Assembly: GCA_004194705.1 (NCBI GenBank)
Contig: SADC01001288.1
Span: forward strand, 744,001 to 808,000
Direction: 5' to 3'
Length of the DNA stretch: 64,000 bases
From: Ditylenchus dipsaci
Taxonomy: Eukaryota; Nematoda; Chromadorea; Rhabditida; Anguinidae
Both the position numbers and the translations under genes were made by a program. Shown here piece after piece: positions 33,411-44,211 of this stretch (its first letter is position 1; the number at the start of each line of letters is the position of its first letter). A model generated the notes under the pieces. It was not told where the DNA came from. It saw only the letters and a program-made list of their open reading frames with translations, and did no database searches.

Positions 33411-34985
33411 TAATGTCAAAAATACGATTTTGTTTGTTCCCCCTGTGTGTTGGCTTGCGACCATCTGGATCCCTCCAGGTAGATACAAGGTCTAATCATA
33501 GGGGAACCAAGCAAATATCGTATTTCTGACATCATATACCGAATCGAAATGGCCACTTTGAAAAAACGAATTCAAAAAAACAGAATTTCGACAATTAATT
33601 AATTGAATTTCAACAAAAAAACAATTTATGACCCTTTGAAGTCGGCCAAATTTCTTGCTGGACCCTGTATAGTACAAAAACAAATCCAAGTTATATTTAT
33701 ATTTCGAGGAGTTACAGTGATGATTTACACACCCACAAAAACAACAAACAGATAATTAAAAGGGCAAAATTATTGAGCGAAGATTGCATCCACAGGCGAA
33801 ATAGCAAAATAGAGAGAAATAGAGCCGGTTTTTTGTTTTCTCTCCATCCAATCATGCACACACAACAAGGTAGAGAGAAAGTTATGCACAAATATGAGCG
33901 AAAGTAATTGCAACTGCCCATTAGAGGAGGCTGTTCCAAGACAACTGCACCCATCAGACAACAAAAGCAAATAAAAAAGGCCAAATGGCCTGGAGAAAAA
34001 CAAAACTTGATCATTGGAAGTGAGAAATGAAAAGTGATGGGTTGCGGAATGGTGCTAAAATAATAATTACTTATTGGCTATATGTATTTGGATATTTGAC
34101 TGGCTTTGCGAGAACGGCATTTATTCCAAATGGTATGCTTCTAAAATTTTTGGATCTATATTGAAATAATATGAAACTTCTTTCAAATATCTCAATTTTT
34201 ACTAATTTGAAGAAAAAAAGGTCATTTTCCGTTTTGAGGCGAAAAAAAGGTTTTGAAAAAATATAAAAAAATAAAAAAAAAGAGCGATTTCGGAACGCCC
34301 ATTCAGTCAACTTGGAAAATCAACCCCAGGAATTTGCCTTGGTCTCCTTAAGATATTTTTTTGCAAAAAACGTTTGCTTTTTCTCGAGGTTTATCTGATT
34401 TTCTTTTTAAATTTTTTCTTATGAAACAGTAAAAGCTCGAGAAAAAAAATCAGAACAAAAGATTTTGCAAAAAATAGCTTGGGACCAAGGCTAATTTCTG
34501 GGTGGGTATTTTTGAAATTGACTGGGGAGGTATTCCGAAATTTAGTTACAAAAAAGTGGGGTCCCAAAAAAGTACAAATATTTTTTAGAAAATATACAAA
34601 ACTGAAATACAAATATCACCGCTGATCCATTTGCATTATGTGCTAGATTAGAAAAAACTTGCTTTAGTCTCACTGTCATTTTTTCACAATTTTCGACCAT
34701 TTATGAACCAACGGTTTCTACAAAAAAACTACAACTTTTTGTGCTTTAGGGCAGAGTAGGCACACGTAGGCTGAAACGAGCTTGAAAATGTCTGTGGACT
34801 AGAATAAAAGAAAAACTCATTTGAATCACTGACCCCCCTACGCCTGAAAAAAATCCACAAAAAGTGTCCTAAAAAATTGAAAATAAACTCGACAGGAGGA
34901 CCAAAGAAAATCTTTTCGAACCGACTTTGGATATTAAAGCACCTCCACTATTAACTAATCTCAGCTCTACCAATTATCGTTTTAG
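33411..34985. other. No gene recognised; two small foldbacks
   Basis: 33420-33550 and 34335-34500 are palindromes with TTCCCCCTGTG and CTTGGTCTCC / GGGACCAAGG arms. This region should contain the first exon (signal peptide) of the protease that starts at 34986, but no convincing candidate was seen. Confidence 0.4.
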
Positions 34986-37900
34986 ACGCTGTACTCAAAA
35001 TCAACTCTTCTGAGAGCGATTATCTGGCCTCAATCTGTGGTCTGTCCACTGAATATGTAAGTTATTCCTACTCCATGCTCAGCCTTCAATAAAATCGATT
35101 GGTTTCAGTCTAATGACACCACGGAAGACGTTACCTGGGCTGTGTCAATCATGTACAAGGTGGTTTTATTCTTTCCATCATATCTGAATTCCTATATATT
35201 ATAGAAGTTTTAGGGAAAGAATCGCTTGGGCGGTACAATTATCTCGCCTTACCACATACTCACTGCAGCCCATGCTTTTGTTCGGTTTGACAACAGTCTG
35301 CCCGGCATTGGAGAACCTTGTTTGTGAGTTACCGTATTCTCTCTAATAGGCCGACACCCTCTAATAAACCGACACCCCTACTTTGAGGGACCGTATCTCA
35401 GTCCGAAGAAAAAAATTACATCGCTGTTTATTGCGTTTTCTTAGTTCCCACGAGCTCTATCGATTCCGCTTTTTCGATTTGGATTTTCACCCGAAAATGT
35501 CGAGTTCGACCCAAAATTTTCACGATTTTTGAAGGGTTTGAAAATAAACCGACATGTCGGCCTATTAGAGAGAATACGGTATCACCATTAGGATTATAAG
35601 TTGGCAACTCAGGTGAAATTCTTATGCAAGCCTTTCGAAACCATTGAAAAGTTGAAATGTAGCATATGTTAAAACCTCAATAAATTTATGAAGAAGTCTA
35701 ACAGAAGTTTGTTCAAAAATCTAGTAACTTTCAAAAAATTAGTGCTGAAATTTGAAATTCTCAACAGGTTTGAGAATCATCGTATCCTCTACAACTTGAA
35801 TTCAAAAAATATTGATAAAGCTTTTTGAATCAAAATATTGATGGTGTTCCTATAATCCATTGTCGCATGCGAAATTTATTTGCGCATCCGAAATCCTTGC
35901 AATTTTTTTAAGTCACACTGTCTAAAAAGAATGACTTCAAAGGGACGGTCGAAACCGCGGTCGGAGAAGGTGTACATCAAGACTAGAGCTAGGTTTAAAA
36001 AAAATTTGATTGAACAAACGTAACTTTTCAAGAAAAACAGAACCAGGAAACAGAAAAACTCCGAAAACTCTTTTCCGAAAAAGCCAGAAATCAAAGAAGA
36101 CACAGGGCGTGTCAACAGATTTGACCATTTTTTTTCGAAAAATATCAATTTATTCAGAGTATATGGCTATCGACGTTACGCCAGTGTCTTAAGTCGGGAG
36201 GTGGCCTTTGGTGACGACTGTATTAGATATGAACAAAGAAGTGACCATCTAGGCCGAGGGGCAATGTCACCCTTCTTTGATGACAAACGAGAAAAAAGGG
36301 AGTCTAGAAAGAGGTTTGGACGAAAAAATGATACCATTGCAGTCAAGGCTGGACATACCAAATACAGTACTTGCAAGCAGAGAAGCATATATTTCAACAA
36401 GGTTTGCATGGGCTCCTTTTTTTCTTTTCCTAACCAATATATTTAAATACGAGCCGTGTATGTGGACGATGGGTTTGCGGATGGAGGATGTTTGAAGGGA
36501 CATGACTGGGTAAGTTGAAATTCAGAAAAGTGGAAAAAGAATTATTTGCAACTCACACAGTAATTAACATACCAGAAATTTACGTGCTTCAGACCAAATG
36601 CACAGTAGACCAGCGTGTCACAAGTTGCGTGTGTTAATGAACTAAAATTAATTTTCTTACCTTTTTGTGGCTAAACTGTAGTATACCCCACCACTCAATT
36701 CCGGTATACCCCCAGCACTTAATTTGAAACACACCCCTCATTTTACCTCACAATTGAAAGCTGAGGATGTTAGCTACACGATGGTGTGAAAATTTCTTGG
36801 TTCAATCACAAAAATGCACATCTTTTGATTAAAATAGAACTAAATCATCTTTGAATATTCAATTTTCATTCGAAATGATTCAATTCTATTTAATAAGAAG
36901 ATGTACACTTTTGTTAACTAAACCAAGAAATTTATACACCATCGTGTAGCTAACATCCTCAGCTTCCAATCGTGAGGTAACATGAGGGGTGCGTTCCAAA
37001 TTAAGTGCTGGAGTATACCGGAATTGAGTGGTGGGGGTATACTACAGTTGAGTGGTGGGGTATACTACAGTTGAGTGGTGGGAGTATACTACAGTTGCTC
37101 CTTTTTTGTATTTCGTTTTTGAAATTAGTACGACTCACTAGGCAGCTCAACAGCTATGCCTGCTAAATTAGATTATTGCGATGTAAAATGTGTGATCGAG
37201 TTCCACATTACTGAGCCGTTTGGATTATCTTGGTAAGAGTCTAGAAATATTTTCGTGTGCCTCTAAAAGTAAATCGAGTTCATGCCTTGATAATGATTTG
37301 AGATTTAAAACCCATCTATATGAAGCTCGGCTAAGTATAGATGGGGCGGGTCTAGTTGACAACGCAGAAATGTGTGGTTTCTAAACACTTTGGAAAATGA
37401 GTTATAAATTTATTTGAAATCATGCAAAAGTGCGGCGAAGTGTCTGCGGCAAAGTGTCATGCTGCAAAGTGTCTTGCGGCGAAGTGTCACGCGGCAAAGC
37501 AAAGACATGCGGCAAAGTGTGCAGGAACCAAAATGAGGAGGGGGGGGGTCAAATGAGTTTTGCCCATGAGAGTGTCAGCGCAAACCACAGAGGGACCAAG
37601 CAAAAATCGTGTTTGTCACAGGGAAATACCGGTCACGGACAAAATCCTCCCGCGCCGAAATCCCCCGCGGCCGAAATCCTCCCGGCCATAATCCTCCCGG
37701 CCGAAATCCTCCCGGCCGAAATCCTCCCGGACGTATCCTCCCGCACCAAAATCCTCCCCATCAAATTTAATTTAACATCCATATTTTAAATCAAAAATTA
37801 AAATTTAAAATCAAAATGATATTTTAAAAAATTTGAAATGTTTTTGTTTATTTGTGTTGACTTTCTCTCGCATATTTTTGATTGCTTTAACATTGCATGT

Positions 37901-40900
37901 TGTATCTTATTCCAATCCATATCTTTTTCTTTTAGAGCTTTAAAATGCATCGTCAAGTGGAAGCCGCCATGGAACAGCTCGAGCAAGAAGGTTACTACTC
38001 AGACGACGACCTTCAACTCAACGAAGACGAAGTAGCCGAAGACATCGAAGATCAAGAAGCAGTGCTCCCGGCAAACGCAGTGGAACCGGTATATTAGCTT
38101 AGATTTTGTTTATTCGTAGCTTATCGTTTCTTTTAGATTATCATAGCTCTCGTGGATTCGCAGAAGGGAAATCAGAAAGCTGAATACATGGGATACCTTT
38201 TCATCAAGCACAAATTGAGCAAGCCGACCGAGATAAGCAATATTGGCAATGCGACAAGTACAAACCGGCTGATGGTGGTTGCAAGGCACGACTGCACACT
38301 CGGGTGGCGAATAACAGCTTTATCAAGACTTCGAATTGTCTGTTAATGTTAATTTATGTTGCCATTAGTCCGATTCCAACATCCTTGTTATAAAAAGGAG
38401 GGAAGTTTGTGGGCGATAGTGCAGTGTGTTTTGTAAATGATATTTGTAAAATCTTACATTCATTTTTGTAGCCCTAAATGGGTAGGTTTGCAAGATGTCT
38501 TTACCGGTGGGGGAATTTATCGCGGGGAATAACCGTCGCCCTCGAAACATTTTGATTTGCAACAGGATCAAAATAAATCTCTTTTAAATAAAAAAAGCCT
38601 CTCAAAACGAATTTGGAGGCGCAATTTACCGGAGGCGCAATTTACCGAGGCGCATTTGTAGAGGCGCATTTTATAGAGGCGCAATTTACCGCCGCCCGTA
38701 AATGTTTTATGTTTATGAAAATGTTTATTGTTGTTATGAAATTTGATTCAATAAAGATTTGTTTTAAACTATGGATTTTGATGAATTTTGATGCGGGAGG
38801 ATTTTAGGTGCGGAAATATTTTGGGGCGGGAAGATTTTTGGTACGGGAGGATTTTAGTGCGGGAGGGAATTGGTGCGGGAGGATTACGTCCGGGAGGATT
38901 TCGGCCGGAGGATTTCGGCCGGGAGGATTATGCCGGGAGGATTTCGGCCGCGCGGAGGATTTCGGCGCGGGAGGATTTGTCACGTACCGGGAAATACAAC
39001 TAGTATTGCCTTGAAAAACAGAGTTGATCTGCGTTTAAAGAATTTCGGATCCGTTTCGGGACCAAAGTTATAATTGTTGTTTGAAAGTGGGCACAAATTT
39101 TGGTGCATCACGTACTGGGTCAAGTACCGTAATTCCTCTAATAGAGCCCCCGGGGCTCTATTAGAAGCATGCAATTTTTTCAAACTTCAAGTGGTTCAAA
39201 ACTCGTGTTATAATTTACTGTTTGAGCTATGTAAAAAAAGTGCCTGTTAGATTTTTTAAATCCCTCGCGGGCACTTTTTACCCAGCTCAAACAGTAAATG
39301 AAAACAGAATTTTCATACACTTGAAGTTTGAGGAGGGCTCTATTAGGGGGGGGGCTCTATTGGAGGAATTACGGTAATGAAAATCCGAAGATTCACGCAA
39401 CACACACGAGATAAACACTCCATGCATTTATTATTCAGCCAACAAAAACATCAACAACAATTAGTCACAATTAACAAGTAAGATGAGATATCCCAGGAAA
39501 TAAGCAAAACGAAGGGAATTTGGTCCTTGCATTGATCGTCTCTGGTACTCCTCTTTCTATTGAAAATGGAATCCTTCGCCGGGCACGTTTTGCTGATCTG
39601 CTTGAAAGAGAGAATCTTGAACTGAATGACCGCCTTCCAGCTGAATGTCCTCCTCTTCGGTCGAGAAGTAAGTGTCGATGATGTGATAAGCCATCTAAAA
39701 CGGAGTTATGACACCAAAACATCCAAGCAGTAAATTTACTCACCTTGTAGATTTCCTCGTTTTCATGATGCTGGCAAATGCTCGATCAATTCCAATCCTA
39801 AACATCAATCAGTCAAAATATAATAAGTCACACGCATCGAAACTAAAAACTAACCGTCACTTTCTTCTATCAACCGACAGACTTCATCATTTTGAGGAGA
39901 GCTCTTGCTGAGAATGTTGACCAGCAGTCTAGTACCACCTGGACAATCTGCGAATTGTGGACTGAGAGCAAAGAGCACAGAGGATCAATTACGTTGAGAT
40001 CGATCAATAGCTGAATATGCTTCTGATTTCCTCCAAGGCATGCATTGGCCACAGTCCAAGCAGCCTCCTAAATAAATAGATTCTGATCAACTGTTAAATA
40101 CACATTTAAGAATCACCTGTCGAGTTGGATAGTCACCATTCTTGAGAAGATCGACCACCAACGGGAATATTCTTGCTTCATAGAGAGCCTCAATTTGGTC
40201 CTTGGTGCCAGCAGCAATGTTTGACACGAACCAGACAGCTTCCTAAACTCGAGAAATTGATTAAGACCGAGCGGTGGATCTAAACTATCACCTTATTGAC
40301 TTTTGATTCGTATGACCGAGCAGAGGTAGGATATTCTCAAGCGCGCCACAATCTATGACCAGCTGAGTTTGCTCATCAGTCCCAGTGACGATGTTGCCCA
40401 AAGCACGAAGAGAAGCATTGACAAACTTGATTGAAGTCGATGCAAGGAACGGAATGTGAGGAACTACCTAAGGTAGCGATATTAGAGCATAACCACTGCT
40501 CCCGAAACAGAATTACCCCTGAGTCAATAACAAGCTGAATGTTTTTATCGCCACCATCGGTCAAGTAGGAGAGAGCCCAGATAGAATCCACCACAATGTT
40601 CGCGTCCTGATTGATGAATGAGATACGAAATAGCCGGAGCAAAGTTTGAATGACGGACTCAGAAATCGAAGGTTTTCTGCTGCGGCAAATATTGACTAGT
40701 ACCCAGGACACATTGCGCAGAAAATTCCACTGGAGTTGCAGGAGAGACGAAATTAAGAAGCGATGGCAAGACACCCAGATCAGGCAGTAGTCACGAAGGT
40801 GAGGACCATCTCCTGAAAACGAGAGTTTAGACCAAGAGACGACTCTGACATCAAACAAAAAACCGATAATATTTCCCAGAGCCCAAACAGCTTGCTCACC

Positions 40901-43637
40901 TCACTTCATGCGAAGGCGACTTAAGTAGCTCAATAAACAGAGGGACGCTCCAGCACCCACCACAGCAAGAGTTTGTTCGCTGGTCCCGCTAGCCATGCTG
41001 AAAAAATTTACTGAATGAGGACCCATAGGCTGAAGAGCAAACTTGGTGAGAGCCCAAGCAGCTTCCAATTGCAACTTCGGACTGAAAATGCAAATTGATT
41101 GAAGAAGAGAAATAAAAGCTCTTATAAGTTATAACTTACTCAGAAGACTCGAGACAACGGACCAAATCGGAAGCATCCAAGCATCGAGCGAAAGACCATC
41201 CATAGGCGGACTTCGACCACTAGACAAGAGCTTGCGAACATCAACGACTGCTTTGAACTGAACCTCCGGGTCACTTACTCTGAGCACGAAGCACAAGATC
41301 ACTCGGAGAATAATTATTTCACTCACAACATGCGATTCCTGCAACAAATCCCTGAAAGAGAATACAATGGTAAAGACACGAGACGAAACACGGAACACCC
41401 ACTCATCCAGCATAATGTTCCTCTTTTGGCCATCACATCATCTCGTTTTTCCTTTCGAAGCATTACGACTTGATCCACGCGGTTCTTGCGAAGCGTTTCG
41501 GCGTCTTTGCAGCATTTTTGTATTGGCGTTGCATAACTCACTGAAAAAATGGATTGGGCATTGAGAAAGGGATTCTAAAGAGGTTTGGGTATTCACAGAT
41601 AACGAAAAGTAGAGCAAAATTGCAGACCTAACTGCGACAGCATAATGAAGAGCACAAATGTATTTGATAGGGTCGAACCTAAATTTTGATATTTGGCAAA
41701 AGGCCTTTTTTAAATTTCAATTTCCATTTTTGCAATTTTTTGTGGCCTTTTGGTGCTTAAATTGTAGCGAATAATTTTGGCCCAAATTGAATTGTAGCAA
41801 AGTGATTTGGTTCACACTACTCCTGCCCTAATTTTGGACTATGTGAAATTTCCGACAAAAATTGTGCTTCTCCTTCACATTTTAATTGCGTGCAAGACAT
41901 TTCCGGTTGAGCTTATAAAAGATCTAAACCATAGGTACAAACATCACAATAAGATATCACGACAAAATTGATTCTCTGAAGAAGTCAGTGAAAATTTTCA
42001 GACCCGCAGTGTTGACCCTCCAAGTTCAAATTACTGAAAGGAATTGAAGAAGAAAAACCGTATTCGCTCTATTAACTCGCCACCCTCTTTTTTTGACTAG
42101 GATTGCAGAGTAGGGTCATTTTGATTAATAATTTCAAGATTTTTCAGAGGTTGAAAATAACTCTCCATGGTGAGTTGATAGTGTGATACGGTAGACTTTT
42201 CTTGGCGAATTAAGTCAGAAGAAAAGTAGTGGAGTAAGAATGATGTAGTTTGACGAGAAGACCATTTGCATTTTCTTAATTATTTCTCTAAAAAGATGGT
42301 ATCTGGGTTTGAGCAAGTGTGTTTGGAACGCTTTTGGCTAGCTACCCAGTGTTGCTATTTTGCTAATGTTGCTATTTTTATAGATGTCAATTATTTAGGC
42401 AATAATCGAGGTAACTGAAAGGATGCACTTTGACACCTCATCCATTCGTCCTATCTGCCTTCCTCAGGAGGACGGGCAACGCGAATTGCCGGTGGGCAGC
42501 CGCGTGATGGTGGTTGGCTGGGGGCGTCCTAACGGTGAAAATTGTGCAAAAAATGGATAATTTATGAATAAAGTCAACTAATTTTAGTGTTTGGAGTGGG
42601 TGATCCCCTGATTCGCCAAATTCCAATGGTGCATAATGCGGAGTGCAAGGCTCCTTGGAGTGATTCTATGCCCTCACACAATGAAGACTATTTGTGCGCC
42701 AGGGCTTTGACCCTAATAATGATGACTCGCCGAGACTTGCCATGTAATTTATCTATTTTCTGTGATCTGAAAACTCAATTTAGAAGAAAAATGGACCCTA
42801 GTAGCGAATACCCTCCCCCCACGATTTTCACTTTTTTTACTTTATTAAAAGTACCCAAATTTATGTGCCAGACCCCGGAAAATTTGCGCAAACTCTTCAT
42901 TAGTCACAACTTCCGTACTGGACTACCCCCAAGCCTAAGGGCTAAGCCTAAACTTGTTGTTTGCTAGGGTAGTTACAAACAATTTTTTTAAGGTCAGATG
43001 CTTGGGGGGGGGGGGTATTCGCTACTACGCCGCCGAAAAATGAATTTGCAAAAAAAAATTCAACAGGGGAAGGCTAAGACATATTTTTTCAGCGTCGGAA
43101 TGAACATATATAGAGCGAACATTTCCTTCTTTATCCTTTCTACAAAAAAATCTTTATTCTTGAATCTTTTAAATCTTTTTCATAGTGAAGTGGTACAAAC
43201 CCAACTTGTGAAAACTAACTCATTTACCCAAGGATATCCATTCCTAGAATTTACCTTAAAAATCTTATTTTTTTCAGCAAAAAGAATGTGGTCAAACCCA
43301 GGGACGGCTGTTCGCATGTTTTTCATATTCAGCGCATCGAAAAACGCGAAAAAATATTATAAATAAAAATAAAACATGAGCGGCTTACTGTTGGCGAGGG
43401 TCCCTCTTAATAATTTAATGAAGTCGACTTTTCTAAAAGCTCTAGCATTCTAGAAAAACCAGCGTTAAGTCAGCATACGAGTTTAGGGAGACAGTGGATC
43501 AGGACTTGAGGAACGTGATTTCTACAGCAATCAAGGAAAGGTTACTCTCTTGGATAACTTCTTTCGAGGTTGTCTAGAGGTTTTCCGCCAATGAGTTAGC
43601 AAGGTTTACCAAAGTGGCTAATTACCTGAGAAGTTAG
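34986..43637 (+). CDS. Nematode-type S1 (trypsin-like) serine protease, partial 5' end
   Basis: A secreted peptidase. Exons: 34986-35056, 35109-35159, 35224-35323, 36194-36401, about 36454-36509, 42399-42534, 42588-42743, 43487-43637. The His site is ISPYHILTAAHAF. The Asp is in KGHDW at the end of exon 5, followed by AIIEVTERMHFDTSSIRPIC. The disulphide/GWG region is VMVVGWGRPNG, then IPMVHNAECKAPWSD. The Ser site is GDSGSGLEER, so the usual GDSGGP has Ser-Gly instead of Gly-Pro. The end LARFTKVANYLRS is typical of these proteases. Frame slips are needed near 42702 and in exon 8 near 43550-43590. The signal-peptide exon was not found. Intron 5 (36510-42398) contains the importin-alpha gene on the other strand. 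Target unknown. Confidence 0.85.
35332..35579. mobile_element. pogo-like MITE, 8 bases after a splice donor
   Basis: The ends are CCGTATTCTCTCTAATAGGC and its mirror, flanked by TA. It begins only eight bases into intron 3 of the protease, leaving the GTGAGT donor intact. Confidence 0.7.
36660..37100. repeat. Palindrome with CCACTCAATTCCGGTATACC arms
   Basis: The left arm has CTGTAGTATACCCCACCACT; the right arm mirrors it, with three tandem copies of GTATACTACAGTTGAGTGGT. The inner arms share GCTGAGGATGTTAGCTACAC. A related piece (CCCCACCACTCAATTGAAG) occurs at 54010. Protease intron 5. Confidence 0.6.
37630..38988. mobile_element. Mutator-like element carrying a FLYWCH gene
   Basis: The borders are an exact 9-base duplication, GGGAAATAC (37621-37629 and 38989-38997). 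The ends are CGGTCACGGACAAAATCC and the mirror of GGTACGTGACAAATCC. Both arms continue as tandem ATCCTCCCGGCCGAA units (five to eight per arm). Nine-base duplications and FLYWCH zinc fingers are both hallmarks of mutator-like elements. No MULE transposase domain is present, so it is non-autonomous. It is inserted in a copy of the 7219-type repeat within protease intron 5. Confidence 0.85.
37945..38393 (+). CDS. FLYWCH zinc-finger protein of the element
   Basis: Exon 1 (37945-38088) encodes an acidic start MHRQVEAAMEQLEQEGYYSD. Exon 2 (38137-38393) begins IIIALVDSQKGNQKAEYMGY. After one missing T near 38202 it reads DKQYWQCDKYKPADGGCKAR and LHTRVANNSFIK. The YWxC...C.aRl spacing is that of a FLYWCH DNA-binding finger. 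The His pair that normally closes the finger is not clear before the stop, so the domain may be truncated. In C. elegans such fingers occur both in transposons and in host regulators. Here the gene lies between mutator-like ends, so it is read as element-borne. A 47-base intron separates the exons. Confidence 0.7.
39127..39374. mobile_element. pogo-like MITE with CCGTAATTCCTCTAATAG ends
   Basis: The ends CCGTAATTCCTCTAATAGAG are mirrored and flanked by TA. The centre folds on AAAAGTGCC. It lies just downstream of the importin-alpha polyadenylation signal. Confidence 0.7.
39427..39432 (-). terminator. Polyadenylation signal AATAAA
   Basis: AATAAA on the minus strand 125 bases after the importin-alpha stop codon. 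It is the only good match in the 3' flank. Confidence 0.6.
39557..41534 (-). CDS. Importin subunit alpha (karyopherin alpha), 11 exons
   Basis: Adaptor that binds nuclear localisation signals and importin beta. Exons (high to low): 41534-41399, 41351-41327, 41279-41140, 41081-41043, 40997-40864, 40812-40517, 40467-40292, 40242-40117, 40067-39855, 39797-39744, 39694-39557. The N-terminus is an importin-beta-binding helix (QYKNA, then KDAETLRKNRVDQVVMLRKE). Armadillo repeats carry the conserved Trp-Asn pairs: EAAWAL, QAVWALGNIIGDG, NVSWVLVNICR, DSIWALSYLTDGG, RALGNIVTGTDEQTQ, EAVWFVSNIAAGT, EAAWTVANACLGG. The acidic C-terminus follows HENEEIYK. About a dozen one-base gains or losses must be corrected (for example near 41511, 41424, 41152, 40954, 40896, 40791, 40722, 40626, 40304). 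Introns are 45-60 bases. The ATG at 41534 is the first usable start; a short upstream exon is possible. Confidence 0.92.
41640..42398. other. Importin-alpha 5' flank inside protease intron; no gene seen
   Basis: Contains a pogo-like palindrome at 42058-42191 (CCGTATTCGCTCTATTAAC and its mirror, TA on the right border only). No other feature was recognised. Confidence 0.45.
42800..43030. repeat. Foldback with CTAGTAGCGAATACCC ends
   Basis: The left end CTAGTAGCGAATACCC and the right end GGGGTATTCGCTACTA are inverted. The same ends bound the repeat at 58945-59195. It lies in protease intron 7. Confidence 0.6.
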
Positions 43638-44211
43638 TGGGAATTATTTCATGTCTAAAATCAGCAATTTTGCATTAGAATTTGTGAACTGACTGGTGTT
43701 TGCTACTCAGTATCCAGCACAAGGCATTCCGCTTGATAGTGGAGAAGATATGAGTTACATGACCGGCAATTTTGATTCTCGGAACTTATATAATTTAATT
43801 TTAATTAATCCGTTAGACGCCCCCCCTCCTAATTCAAAGACGTGTTTCCTCAATTCATTGTGTTTTTTCGGCACCTTTTGAAAGTTTTCTCAGGACAGCA
43901 TACCATTTTGTAGCTCATCTCACGGCTACAAAATGAGTGTAACTTGCATGAAAGCAGTCTTTAAAAAGTGTCAAAAAGCAGTGCACAAACACGATTTTGA
44001 ACGAGGGGGGGGCTTAAATAAGAGGTTTTACGGTAACTTTTATAAAACGTTGTTTTCGCCTTGATCAATTAAGGAAATAAAACAATTTGAAAATGCAGCA
44101 TAACAAAATCGAGGTTTGGGCGTTAGAGATACGCGCACTCACTTTGTCCACTTATGTCCTTGTCTTCTGTATACTAGCCGGATACTATCGTCGTTTTAAC
44201 TAACCACACCA
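43638..44211. other. Protease 3' flank with degraded MITE
   Basis: About 43805-44035 is an imperfect palindrome ending GAGGTTTTACGGTA, of the pogo-like kind. No gene was recognised. Confidence 0.4.

Noticed and set aside
33712..34014. Minus-strand hydrophobic ORF (MIKFCFSPGHLAFFICFCCL)
   Set aside because: It is on the opposite strand to the protease whose signal peptide is missing, overlaps a second frame of similar quality, and has no splice support.
40864..40997. Possible splice donor GAG/GTGAGC inside importin-alpha exon 5
   Set aside because: The sequence after it (CAAGCTGTTTGGGCTCTGGG) is still conserved armadillo-repeat coding sequence, so a one-base gain explains it better than an intron.
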